From an uncultured Faecalibacterium sp. (GTDB taxonomy: Bacteria; Bacillota; Clostridia; Oscillospirales; Ruminococcaceae): a stretch of 24,663 bases of DNA. The translations under genes were made by a program, and so were the position numbers. The notes beneath the pieces were generated by a model. It worked only from the letters and a program-made list of their open reading frames with translations. It ran no database searches and was not told the DNA's origin. The stretch covers positions 1-24,663 of the forward strand of contig CAKSZE010000025.1 in assembly GCA_934525325.1 (NCBI GenBank), given 5' to 3'. This document shows positions 1-8,426 of this stretch, one piece after another; the first letter of the stretch is position 1, and every line of letters begins with the position of its first letter.

Positions 1-1362
<1,362 letters not shown>

Positions 1363-1366
1363 TGCC

Positions 1367-1406
1367 AAGGGGAATGCAACTAAAAATAGTTGCATTCCCC
1401 TTTATT
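1367..1406 (+). terminator. Intrinsic terminator after secA
   Basis: A perfect 14-bp inverted repeat (1367-1380 with 1389-1402) encloses an 8-base A/T-rich loop. It is followed by a short T-rich tail (TTTATTTG). It begins five bases after the secA stop codon. The right arm also holds the proposed -35 element of the next promoter, so the palindrome could double as an operator. Confidence 0.85.
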
Positions 1407-1417
1407 TGTGCTATACT
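1390..1417 (+). promoter_or_regulatory. Predicted hicAB promoter
   Basis: A -35 element TTGCAT (1390-1395) is separated by 16 bases from TATACT (1412-1417). The TG at 1409-1410 makes an extended -10 (TGCTATACT). The expected transcription start near 1424 would leave only about ten bases before the hicA ATG, just enough for its AGGAGGA ribosome site. The assignment is by consensus match only. Confidence 0.6.
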
Positions 1418-1433
1418 AAGCGTAGGAGGAGTT

Positions 1434-1688
1434 ATGGGACAAAAGGAAAAGCTGATCGAACGATTGAAGGCAAAGCCAAAAACATTCACCTTTGATGATG
1501 CCGAGAGCCTGCTGCGCTATTTCGACTATACGCGCTCCAACAAAGGCAAGACCAGCGGCTCCCGCATCCTGTTCGTATCCGAAAAACATCCGCCTATCAT
1601 GATGCACAAGCCGCATCCCCGCAAGGAGCTTTTGGAGTATCAGATCAAACAGCTGATTCAAATTCTGGAACAGGAGGGACTTCTGTGA
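1434..1688 (+). CDS. hicA: HicA-family toxin (mRNA interferase)
   Basis: An 84-residue protein of the HicA family, whose members are small double-stranded-RNA-binding-fold ribonucleases inhibited by HicB. The recognisable core is the SGSRILF strand followed by IMMHKPHPRKEL. The usual catalytic His after the Gly-Ser of classical HicA is Arg here, a feature I associate with a HicA subfamily ending in the HKPHP signature. The ATG at 1434 is chosen because AGGAGGA (1424-1430) lies four bases upstream; an in-frame ATG at 1362 would run through the secA terminator and has no ribosome site. It overlaps hicB by four bases (GTGA), so toxin and antitoxin are translationally coupled. Confidence 0.88.
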   Translation: MGQKEKLIERLKAKPKTFTFDDAESLLRYFDYTRSNKGKTSGSRILFVSEKHPPIMMHKPHPRKELLEYQIKQLIQILEQEGLL

Positions 1689-2023
1689 ACAATACGATGG
1701 AGTATAAAGGCTATGTAGGCAGCGTAGAATTCTCAGAGGAGGATGGCCTTTTTTACGGCAAGGTAATGGGCATCCGTGCGCTGCTTTCCTACGAGGGTGC
1801 CACTGCTGCGGAGCTTGTCAGCGATTTTCACGGCGCAGTGGATGACTATCTGGCACTCTGCGAGCAGACCCACCAGACCCCCGAAAAAGCCTATAAGGGC
1901 AGCTTCAATGTCCGCATCCCGCCGGAGCTGCACAAGCAGGCTGTGGTTTACGCCGCAGCACATAATATGAGCTTGAATAATCTTGTGGAACGGTCTATTC
2001 GTCAGACGGTTCATGCAGGATAA
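1685..2023 (+). CDS. hicB: HicB-family antitoxin
   Basis: A 112-residue partner of HicA. The N-terminal part (YKGYVGSVEFSEEDGLFYGK, then GATAAELVSDFHGAVDDY) is the partially degraded RNase-H-like HicB fold that binds the toxin. The C-terminal part (FNVRIPPELHKQAV followed by SLNNLVERSIRQTV) is a ribbon-helix-helix DNA-binding domain used for autoregulation. Translation starts at GTG 1685, six bases after AGGAGGG (1672-1678), and the GTG overlaps the hicA TGA. The gene is intact, so the pair looks functional. The next gene starts 25 bases downstream and may share the transcript. Confidence 0.9.
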   Translation: MNNTMEYKGYVGSVEFSEEDGLFYGKVMGIRALLSYEGATAAELVSDFHGAVDDYLALCEQTHQTPEKAYKGSFNVRIPPELHKQAVVYAAAHNMSLNNLVERSIRQTVHAG

Positions 2024-2048
2024 TAAAACAGAGGGAGTTGATTTTACA

Positions 2049-3266
2049 ATGATCGCACCGGAAAAACTGTTGGAAGCCGCCAAGGCGCTGGAGCCCCAGC
2101 TGCAGGAGTGGCGGCGCACACTGCACCGTCACCCGGAGGTGGGCTTTGACCTGCCCCAGACCAAGGCACTGGTCAAAAAAGCGCTGACCGAGATGGGCTA
2201 CACCCCGCAGGACTGCGGCAAGTGCGGCGTGGTGGCGCTTGCAGGTGGCAAGCGTCCCGGCAAGGTGATCCTGCTGCGGGGCGACATGGACGCGCTGCCC
2301 TTGCAGGAGGAATCCGGCGAGGAGTTTTCCTCTGAGCTGCCCGGCAAGATGCACGGCTGCGGCCACGATATGCACACTGCCATGGTTCTGGGCGCAGCCA
2401 AGCTGCTCAAGGAGCACGAGGACGAGATCGAGGGCACGGTCAAGCTGGAGTTCCAGCCCGCAGAGGAGATCTTTCAGGGTTCGCTGGACATGATAAACAG
2501 CGGCCTGCTGGAGAATCCCAAGGTGGACGCAGCCGTCATGTTCCATGTGCTGGCCGGGATGCCCCTGCCCGCCGGTATGGTGCTGGTGCCGGGCGGCGGC
2601 ATCACCATGGCCAGCTGCGAGCAGTACCACATCGTTGTGCACGGCAAGGGCGGTCATGGCTCCATGCCCAACGCCTGCATCGACCCCATCACCGCAGCGG
2701 CGCACATCCACATTGCCCTGCAGGAGATCAACAGCCGCGAGCTGGACCCCGCAGGCTTTGGCGTGTTCACCACCGGCCGGTTCGAGGCAGGTAAAGCCTC
2801 CAATGTCATCCCGGATACTGCCGATATGTGGGGCACCATCCGCACCGTGGACCCGGAGCAGAAGGTCAGCGCCCTTATCCACCAGCGCATGACTGAAATT
2901 GCGCAGGGCGTGGCCACCGCCTACCGCTGCACCGCCGAGGTGGAGTTCAGCGATTACTGTCCCTGCATGGTAGTAGACACCCCGCTGGCGGGCAATGCCC
3001 TGACCTATATGACCGAGCTGCTGGGCAAGGGCGCGATGGATATGACCCCGCTCACCGGCGGCAAGCCCGGCGGCGGCAGCGAGGACTTCGCTTTTGTCAG
3101 CCACGAAGTGCCCACCGTGAGTATGTTCTTGGCCGCTGGCAACGCCAAGGAGGGCTACACCTACGGTCAGCACCACCCCAAGGTGCGCTTTGACGACAGT
3201 GTCCTGTACTGCGGCACGGCAGCCTACACCTATATGGCGCTGCGCTGGCTGGCAGAGCACCAGTAA
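2049..3266 (+). CDS. M20-family metallo-amidohydrolase (N-acyl amino acid / hippurate hydrolase-like)
   Basis: A 405-residue cytosolic enzyme of peptidase family M20, subfamily D, expected to release an acyl group from N-acylated amino acids or similar amides. Visible metal and catalytic motifs are GDMDALP, HGCGHDMHTAM (Cys and His), PAEE for the catalytic and metal Glu pair, and the late GGGSEDFAF and YGQHHP motifs. The lid or dimerisation domain begins near HIVVHGKGGHGSMP. Length is usual for the family. The ATG at 2049 is preferred, with GAGGGAG at 2031-2037 upstream; an alternative ATG at 2013 would overlap hicB. Substrate cannot be decided from sequence; auxin-conjugate-hydrolase-like, hippuricase and acetyl-diaminopimelate deacetylase relatives share these motifs. 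Confidence 0.9.
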   Translation: MIAPEKLLEAAKALEPQLQEWRRTLHRHPEVGFDLPQTKALVKKALTEMGYTPQDCGKCGVVALAGGKRPGKVILLRGDMDALPLQEESGEEFSSELPGKMHGCGHDMHTAMVLGAAKLLKEHEDEIEGTVKLEFQPAEEIFQGSLDMINSGLLENPKVDAAVMFHVLAGMPLPAGMVLVPGGGITMASCEQYHIVVHGKGGHGSMPNACIDPITAAAHIHIALQEINSRELDPAGFGVFTTGRFEAGKASNVIPDTADMWGTIRTVDPEQKVSALIHQRMTEIAQGVATAYRCTAEVEFSDYCPCMVVDTPLAGNALTYMTELLGKGAMDMTPLTGGKPGGGSEDFAFVSHEVPTVSMFLAAGNAKEGYTYGQHHPKVRFDDSVLYCGTAAYTYMALRWLAEHQ

Positions 3267-3301
3267 AATCGCCCCGCAGAACGCCGGGCAGGAGGAAAGC
3301 T

Positions 3302-3868
3302 ATGAAACAGGAGCTGATGGATGCCATTCTGGAAACGCCGGTCATTGCGGCAGTCAAGGACGATGCAGGGCTTTGCAACGCGCTGACCAACGAGAACATC
3401 CGGGTGGTCTTTGTATTATATGGAGATATCTGTAATATCTCCTCCATTGTGCGCCGCATCCACGAAGCCGGGCGCTTTGCCGTGGTGCATGTGGACCTGA
3501 TTGCCGGGCTGGCGGGCAAAGAGGTAGCGGTGGACTTTATCCGCAATACCACCGAGGCCGACGGCATCATCTCCACCCGGCAGTCCTTCATCCGCCGCGC
3601 CAAGGAGCTGGGGCTGGCTGCCATTTTGCGGGTGTTTTTGCTGGATTCCATCGCGCTGGAAAGTCTGGACAAGATCCCCGCAAATCTGCCGGACTGTCTG
3701 GATCTGCTGCCCGGCGCTATGCCCAAGATCCTGCGCCGCGTCTGCGCCAAAGTCAAGGTGCCGGTGCTGACCGGCGGACTGATCGCAGACAAGGAGGACG
3801 TACTGGCTGCGCTGGAAGCCGGTGCTACCGCCATTTCCACCACCAATCAGGCCGTGTGGGATATGTGA
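3302..3868 (+). CDS. glpP: GlpP-family glycerol-3-phosphate-responsive antiterminator
   Basis: A 188-residue TIM-barrel-like RNA-binding regulator. In Bacillus, GlpP with glycerol-3-phosphate binds glp leader mRNA and prevents termination. Family features include VFVLYGDICNI, the VHVDLIAGL strand, DGIISTRQSF, LDLLPGAMPKIL and the phosphate-binding-type end TGGLIADKEDV with GATAISTTN. Length matches the family. AGGAGG lies just upstream of the ATG, 35 bases after the amidohydrolase stop. The next gene is an FAD glycerol-3-phosphate-dehydrogenase-like protein preceded by a leader with a terminator, which is exactly the kind of target GlpP acts on. It is probably cotranscribed with the upstream amidohydrolase or separated from the downstream operon by the inverted repeat at 3892-3933. 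Confidence 0.93.
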   Translation: MKQELMDAILETPVIAAVKDDAGLCNALTNENIRVVFVLYGDICNISSIVRRIHEAGRFAVVHVDLIAGLAGKEVAVDFIRNTTEADGIISTRQSFIRRAKELGLAAILRVFLLDSIALESLDKIPANLPDCLDLLPGAMPKILRRVCAKVKVPVLTGGLIADKEDVLAALEAGATAISTTNQAVWDM

Positions 3869-3891
3869 CCCGCATTCTGCGCAAAAGCGGC

Positions 3892-3941
3892 AGGTGTTTT
3901 TTGTAAGAGTTTCACAAAAAGTGCAAAACACCTTGCTTTTT
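3892..3941 (+). terminator. Possible terminator after glpP
   Basis: A 9-bp inverted repeat (AGGTGTTTT at 3892-3900, AAAACACCT at 3925-3933) encloses a 24-base loop that can pair further, and a short T-run (3937-3941) follows. The T-run overlaps the proposed -35 element of the next promoter. It is weaker than the other terminators in the window. Confidence 0.45.
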
Positions 3942-3961
3942 GTGCAGAGACAGGGTATCAT
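3933..3961 (+). promoter_or_regulatory. Predicted promoter of the glycerol-oxidoreductase operon
   Basis: TTGCTT (3933-3938), a 17-base spacer and TATCAT (3956-3961) match sigma-A consensus well. Transcription would start near 3968, giving a leader of about 140 bases that contains the terminator hairpin at 3997-4046. Confidence 0.6.
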
Positions 3962-3996
3962 AAGAGTAAACAAGTGCTGTTTGTTTCAAGAGATAT

Positions 3997-4046
3997 GAGC
4001 GAAACGGACAAGGGCAGTTGCCTTTGTTTCGGTTCGCTCTTTTTTT
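3997..4046 (+). promoter_or_regulatory. Leader terminator, probable GlpP antitermination target
   Basis: A long imperfect hairpin (3997-4018 with 4019-4039; outer stem GAGCGAA/TTCGCTC, inner stem CAAGGGC/GCCTTTG) is followed by a seven-T run (4040-4046). It lies inside the untranslated leader, 63 bases before the first codon, so it would stop transcription before the operon unless antiterminated. The glpP gene immediately upstream makes it the natural target. Structure is seen; control by GlpP is inferred from family knowledge. Confidence 0.75.
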
Positions 4047-4109
4047 GTACAAACAACAGACGCCCGGCTCCCGACGGGCCAAGGCAGAACGGACAGGAGG
4101 AAAAGAACA

Positions 4110-5555
4110 ATGTATGATGTAGCAATCATCGGCTGTGGTGTCATCGGTGCCGCCGCAGCCTACGCACTGTCGCGCTACGACAACAAGGTGGTCATCCTTG
4201 AGGCCGAGAACGATGTGGCAGACTGCACCACCAAGGCCAACAGCGCCATTCTCCACGCAGGCTACGACCCCGCCCCCGGCACCCGCATGGCACGGCTGAA
4301 TGTGCGCGGCGTAGCGCTGGCCAAGGAGATCTGCGCAAAGCTGGATGTCTCCTACAAGCAGTGCGGCTCTCTGGTGCTGGCACTGGACGAAAAGGAGCTG
4401 CCCCACCTGCAGCATCTGTTTGAGAACGGCACCGCCAACGGCGTGCCCGGCATGAAGATCCTTTCCAAGGAAGAGACCATTGCCATGGAGCCCAACCTTT
4501 CTGAGAAGGTCTGCGGCGCACTGTGGGCACCCAGCGCCGCCATCGTGAACCCGTGGGAGTACGCACTGGCCATGACAGAGGTGGCGGTGCGCAACGGCGT
4601 GGAGCTGCGCCGCAACTGCAAGGTGACCGATGCCGAAGCCATTGAGGGCGGCTACCGCCTGACCGTACCCGGCGGCACGGTGGAAACCCGCTGCGTTATC
4701 AACGCTGCCGGTATCTGGGCAGACAAGGTGCACTCCATGGTGGAGCCCGCCAACTTCCGCATCATCCCCACCCGCGGCGAATACTACCTGCTGGACAAGA
4801 GCGAGGGCACCCGCGTGAGCCACGTCATCTTCCAGTGCCCCAACGAGCTGGGCAAGGGCGTGCTGGTAGCACCCACCGTACACGGCAACCTGCTCGTCGG
4901 CCCCAACGCGGAGCCGGTGGAGGGCAACGACACCTCCTGCACCAGCAGCGGTCTGGAATTTGTCAAGACCACTGCCCAGCGCAGCGTGCCCAGCATCAAC
5001 TTCGGCGAGTCCATCCGCAGCTTTGCGGGCGTGCGCGCCAATCTGGACGTGGATGACTTTATCATTGGCGAAGAGCCGGAAGCACCCGGCTGGATCGACC
5101 TTGCCGGCATGAAGAGCCCCGGCCTGTCCGCTGCCCCGGCAGTGGCTGAGGAAGCCGTTGCCATCCTGCAGCAGCGCGGTGTTCTGGGCGCAGAAAAGGC
5201 CGACTACAAGGACGGCCGCCGCCACATCCGCTTCAAGGAGCTTTCCGCAGAGGAAAAGGCAGCGCTTGTCAAGGAGCAGCCCGCCTATGGCCGCGTGATC
5301 TGCCGCTGCGAGACCATCACCGAGGGCGAGATTCTGGCAGCCCTCCACAGCGAGGTGCCTGCCACCACCATCGACGGCGTCAAGCGCCGCGCCGGTGCAG
5401 GCATGGGCCGCTGTCAGGGCGGCTTCTGCGGCCCCCGCGTGCTGGAACTTATCAGCCGTGAGCTGGGCATGAGCCCCATGGACATCCTGCAGGACAAGAA
5501 CGGCTCGAACGTTCTGGTCAGCGAAACGAAGGTAGGAGGAAAGAGCAATGGTTGA
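4110..5555 (+). CDS. FAD-dependent oxidoreductase, GlpA-like, with C-terminal BFD-type [2Fe-2S] domain
   Basis: A 481-residue DAO-superfamily flavoenzyme related to glycerol-3-phosphate dehydrogenase and GlpA. The N-terminal Rossmann motif VAIIGCGVIGAAAAYALS (about residues 4-21) binds FAD, and TKANSAILHAGYD is the conserved flavin-proximal strand. Near the C-terminus a BFD-like [2Fe-2S] domain has Cys 398, 400, 435 and 440 (CRC and CQGGFC). An AGGAGG site precedes the ATG. It overlaps the next gene by eight bases. The glpP gene and the leader terminator support glycerol-3-phosphate as substrate, with electrons passed to the two following proteins. A related amino-acid or 2-hydroxyacid oxidase role is the main alternative. 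Confidence 0.88.
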   Translation: MYDVAIIGCGVIGAAAAYALSRYDNKVVILEAENDVADCTTKANSAILHAGYDPAPGTRMARLNVRGVALAKEICAKLDVSYKQCGSLVLALDEKELPHLQHLFENGTANGVPGMKILSKEETIAMEPNLSEKVCGALWAPSAAIVNPWEYALAMTEVAVRNGVELRRNCKVTDAEAIEGGYRLTVPGGTVETRCVINAAGIWADKVHSMVEPANFRIIPTRGEYYLLDKSEGTRVSHVIFQCPNELGKGVLVAPTVHGNLLVGPNAEPVEGNDTSCTSSGLEFVKTTAQRSVPSINFGESIRSFAGVRANLDVDDFIIGEEPEAPGWIDLAGMKSPGLSAAPAVAEEAVAILQQRGVLGAEKADYKDGRRHIRFKELSAEEKAALVKEQPAYGRVICRCETITEGEILAALHSEVPATTIDGVKRRAGAGMGRCQGGFCGPRVLELISRELGMSPMDILQDKNGSNVLVSETKVGGKSNG

Positions 5556-6801
5556 TCTGGTCATTATCGGCGGCGGCCCTGCGGGCCTTGCTGCTGCCTG
5601 CAAGGCATGGGAAAGCGGTCTGCGCGACATCCTCATTCTGGAGCGTGATAAGGAACTGGGCGGCATTCTGAACCAGTGCATCCACAACGGCTTTGGTCTG
5701 CACCGCTTTGGCGAGCAGCTCACCGGCCCGGAGTACGCCGGACGCTTTATTGAGATGCTCAAGGACACCGGCGTAAAGGTGCAGCTGGACACCATGGTGC
5801 TGGAAGTGACCCCGGATAAAAAGGTGCACTGCGTCTCTAAAGAGTACGGCTACCAGATCATCGAGGCCAAGAGCATCGTTCTGGGCATGGGCTGCCGCGA
5901 GCGCACCCGTGGTGCCATTGGTACCCCGGGCACCCGCCCTGCTGGTGTGTACACCGCCGGTGCGGCACAGCGCTATGTGAACATGGAAGGTTATCTGGTG
6001 GGCAAGCGGGTGCTGATCCTCGGCAGCGGCGATATCGGCCTGATCATGGCGCGCCGCATGACCCTTGAGGGCGCAAAGGTGCTGGCCTGCGTAGAGGTGA
6101 TGCCCTACTCCGGCGGCCTGACCCGCAACATCGTACAGTGCCTGAACGACTTTGACATCCCCCTGTACCTCTCCCACACCATCGTGGATATTCAGGGTAA
6201 GAACCGCGTAGAAAAGGCCATCGTGGCCGAGATCGGTCCCGACCGCAAGCCCATCCCCGGCACCGAGATGGAGTTCGATGTGGACACCATTCTGCTGAGT
6301 GTAGGTCTGATCCCCGAAAACGAGCTGACCAAACAGGCCGGCATCGAGATGGACCCCCGCACCAAGGGTGCCATCGTGTACGAGAACATGGAGACCAGCA
6401 TCCCCGGCGTGTTTGCCTGCGGCAACGTGGTGCAGGTGCACGATCTGGTGGACTTTGTTTCCGGCGAGAGCGAGCTGGCCGGTGTGGCCGCTGCCAACTA
6501 CGTCCAGAACGGCCCTGTGGCCGAGGGGCGTGTGTTGAGCGTAAAGCCCGGCGCAGACCTTGGCTACACCCTGCCGCAGCGCATCCGTCTGGAAGGCGTG
6601 GAAAAGAGCACCAACGTTTCCTTCCGCGTCCGCCGCATCTGCGGCAAGAGCACCATCCTTGTCAAGAGCGGTGACACGGTGATCGCACGCTTCAAGCGCG
6701 ACCGCCTTGCCCCCGGCGAGATGGAGCACATTGCCCTGCCCAGAGTGCTGCTGGACAGAGCCCCCGTGGACGAAGTGACCATTGAGATCGAGGAGGCATG
6801 A
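5548..6801 (+). CDS. FAD/NAD(P)-dependent oxidoreductase, partner of GlpA-like enzyme
   Basis: A 417-residue pyridine-nucleotide-disulphide-oxidoreductase-fold protein. It has an N-terminal FAD motif (LVIIGGGPAGLAAACKAW), a second dinucleotide motif (VLILGSGDIGLIMARRM, about residues 155-171) and the late FAD motif IPGVFACGNV. No redox-active CxxC disulphide is evident, so it is not a thioredoxin-reductase-type enzyme; a single Cys occurs in GMGCRERTRG. In Firmicutes this type of protein sits between a GlpA-like FAD/[2Fe-2S] protein and DUF1667, as here, and probably moves electrons between glycerol-3-phosphate oxidation and NAD or another carrier. The ATG at 5548 has AGGAGGA nearby and overlaps the previous stop, implying translational coupling. 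Confidence 0.85.
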   Translation: MVDLVIIGGGPAGLAAACKAWESGLRDILILERDKELGGILNQCIHNGFGLHRFGEQLTGPEYAGRFIEMLKDTGVKVQLDTMVLEVTPDKKVHCVSKEYGYQIIEAKSIVLGMGCRERTRGAIGTPGTRPAGVYTAGAAQRYVNMEGYLVGKRVLILGSGDIGLIMARRMTLEGAKVLACVEVMPYSGGLTRNIVQCLNDFDIPLYLSHTIVDIQGKNRVEKAIVAEIGPDRKPIPGTEMEFDVDTILLSVGLIPENELTKQAGIEMDPRTKGAIVYENMETSIPGVFACGNVVQVHDLVDFVSGESELAGVAAANYVQNGPVAEGRVLSVKPGADLGYTLPQRIRLEGVEKSTNVSFRVRRICGKSTILVKSGDTVIARFKRDRLAPGEMEHIALPRVLLDRAPVDEVTIEIEEA

Positions 6802-6806
6802 GCGAT

Positions 6807-7154
6807 ATGAAAGAAGTAATTTGCACCTGCTGCCCTCAGGGCTGCCATCTGCAGGTGGATGAAGCCAACGACTACAAGGTGACCGGCAACGGCTGCCCTA
6901 ACGGCATCGCCTATGGCAAGGAAGAGCTGACCCACCCCACCCGCATCATTACCAGCACCGTGCGCGCCGAGGGCTGCCTGCACTCCCGCTGCCCGGTCAA
7001 GACCTCCAAGCCCGTGCCCAAGGGACAGATGGCTGAGGTTGTCGCCGCGCTGGACAGCGTGGTGCTGCACGCGCCCATCCATGTGGGTGATGTGGTTCTG
7101 ACCAACGTCTGCGGCACCGGCGCAGACATTGTGACCTGCCGCGATATGGCATAA
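6807..7154 (+). CDS. DUF1667 cysteine-rich protein of the glycerol-oxidoreductase module
   Basis: A small protein (115 residues from this start) of the DUF1667 family. The N-terminus carries CTCCPQGC, with further Cys in GNGCPNG, GCLHSRCPVKT and NVCGTG. These resemble metal or Fe-S ligands, and the first motif recalls the N-terminal cluster motif of molybdopterin oxidoreductases. The family occurs with GlpA- and GlpB-like FAD enzymes and is presumed to form a complex with them; its exact role is unknown. An ATG at 6798 overlaps the previous stop (ATGA), but the AGGAGG at 6791-6796 is only one base from it and ten from the ATG at 6807, so 6807 is preferred. Confidence 0.82.
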   Translation: MKEVICTCCPQGCHLQVDEANDYKVTGNGCPNGIAYGKEELTHPTRIITSTVRAEGCLHSRCPVKTSKPVPKGQMAEVVAALDSVVLHAPIHVGDVVLTNVCGTGADIVTCRDMA

Positions 7155-7212
7155 ACTCCCCTTTTGCTCCGACAGCATTGTTCAACTTCCCTTCCTATAC
7201 ACAACACCATAA

Positions 7213-7254
7213 ACAAAGCAGCCGCTGCACCTTACCGTGCAGCGGCTGTTTTGT
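7213..7254 (+). terminator. Terminator of the glycerol-oxidoreductase operon
   Basis: A hairpin with a perfect 12-bp core (CAGCCGCTGCAC at 7219-7230 with its complement at 7237-7248), extendable to 18 bp with one mismatch, has a six-base loop. The 3' side is T-rich (GTTTTGTGTG). It lies 58 bases after the DUF1667 stop. Confidence 0.75.
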
Positions 7255-7275
7255 GTGTAGGAAAATTTCCCGTGA

Positions 7276-7315
7276 AAATGGGATAGCGGAGCGCCTGCGG
7301 GCGCTCCGCTATCCC
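7276..7315 (-). terminator. Terminator of the mod operon (convergent side)
   Basis: A perfect 16-bp stem (7280-7295 with 7300-7315) closes on a TGCG tetraloop. Read on the minus strand it follows the modC stop by about 60 bases and is followed by ATTTTC. It is the most stable-looking hairpin in the window and probably insulates the two convergent operons. Confidence 0.7.
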
Positions 7316-7376
7316 AAAATTATCAATAATTCTTCCTCTAAACATGGCCAGAGCATAGCGGCGGCCATTCGCTTTC

Positions 7377-8426
7377 TCAGCCCTTCAACGGCATGATGCT
7401 CTCCGGCGCGGCACACAGGTACTGCGGCGCGGCGGGCGCTGCCGAGGAAAGGCTTTTTTTGCTTACCTTCCACCACAGCTGCGCCGTGCCCTCCGGCGGG
7501 GTGCAGATGAGATTCCAGTCAAAGGGATTCTCGCTGGTGGAAACGGCCTTTACCGGGATGGCGTTGGGCGCGTCCGCAGCGCAGGGCGCAAAGTCGTGAG
7601 CACGGATGCCCACAGCGGTGCAGCCCGCCGGGACGGGCAGCGCCAGCCGCAGGGTGGTGTTCCAGCCGTCCAGCCGGACGGTGTGGCTGTCCAGCGGGGT
7701 GCAGGGCAGAATGTTCTTGCAGCCGGTCAGCCGCGCGGCGGCAATGCTCTGCGGGTCGGCAAAAACGGCCTTAGTGCTGCCGGTACGCAGCACCTGTCCT
7801 TCGTTCAGCGCGATCATTTCCCGGCACAGGCGGTAGGCCTCGTCCCGGTTATGGGTCACCAGCAGGGCGGTGCCCGCAAAGTTTGCCAGCAGGCTGCCTA
7901 CCTCGCCCTCTACCTCCTCCCGCAGGTAGCTGTCCAGCGCACTGAAGGGCTCGTCCAGCATCAGGATGCGGGGCTTGCCCACCAGAATGCGTGCCAGCGC
8001 GGCGCGCTGCTGCTGCCCGCCGGAAAGCTGGGCGGGATAGCGCTTGGCAAGCGCTTCCAGCCGCATGGCGCGCAGCATTTCGGCGCAGGCGGCGCGGCGC
8101 GCGGCGGGGTCTTTTTCCGCTTTCAGACCGCAGAGGACATTCTGCTCCACGGTCATGTTGGGGAACAGGGCATAGTTCTGGAACAGCAGCCCCACGCCCC
8201 GCTGCTGCGGCGGCAGGTCGATGTGCTGGTCGCTATCAAACAGCACCCGCCCGTCCAGCACGATGCGTCCGCGGTCCGGCTTTACGATACCCGCGATGCA
8301 CCGCAGGGTCATGCTTTTGCCGCAGCCGGAGGCGCCCAGCAGGGCGGTGGAGGTGTTCCCGGCGGTAAAAGCGGCACGGAGGGTGAAGCCGTCCAGCTTC
8401 TTTTCAATGTTGACTTCGAGGCTCAT
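7377..8426 (-). CDS. modC: Molybdate/tungstate ABC transporter ATP-binding protein
   Basis: A 349-residue cytoplasmic ATPase that powers oxyanion import with ModB. It has Walker A GASGCGKS (residues 31-38), Q-loop FQN (Q83), signature LSGGQQQR (134-141), Walker B ILMLDEP (154-160) and switch His192. The remaining 150 residues form a divergent C-terminal regulatory region of the TOBE/MOP kind, with GIRAHDF typical of such domains. The start at 8426 is chosen because ATG overlaps the modB stop by four bases; the frame stays open upstream but inside modB. Whether molybdate or tungstate is carried cannot be told; the neighbouring oxidoreductase family may use either. Confidence 0.92.
   Translation of the reverse strand: MSLEVNIEKKLDGFTLRAAFTAGNTSTALLGASGCGKSMTLRCIAGIVKPDRGRIVLDGRVLFDSDQHIDLPPQQRGVGLLFQNYALFPNMTVEQNVLCGLKAEKDPAARRAACAEMLRAMRLEALAKRYPAQLSGGQQQRAALARILVGKPRILMLDEPFSALDSYLREEVEGEVGSLLANFAGTALLVTHNRDEAYRLCREMIALNEGQVLRTGSTKAVFADPQSIAAARLTGCKNILPCTPLDSHTVRLDGWNTTLRLALPVPAGCTAVGIRAHDFAPCAADAPNAIPVKAVSTSENPFDWNLICTPPEGTAQLWWKVSKKSLSSAAPAAPQYLCAAPESIMPLKG

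Noticed and set aside
1995..3260. 421-residue minus-strand open frame over the M20 amidohydrolase
   Set aside because: It is a shadow of the opposite strand, where metal-binding motifs and ribosome site are clear.
3912..5795. 627-residue minus-strand open frame over the GlpA-like gene
   Set aside because: The translation is Ala/His/Gly/Leu-rich with no domain, and the opposite strand holds a fully convincing FAD enzyme with good start signals.
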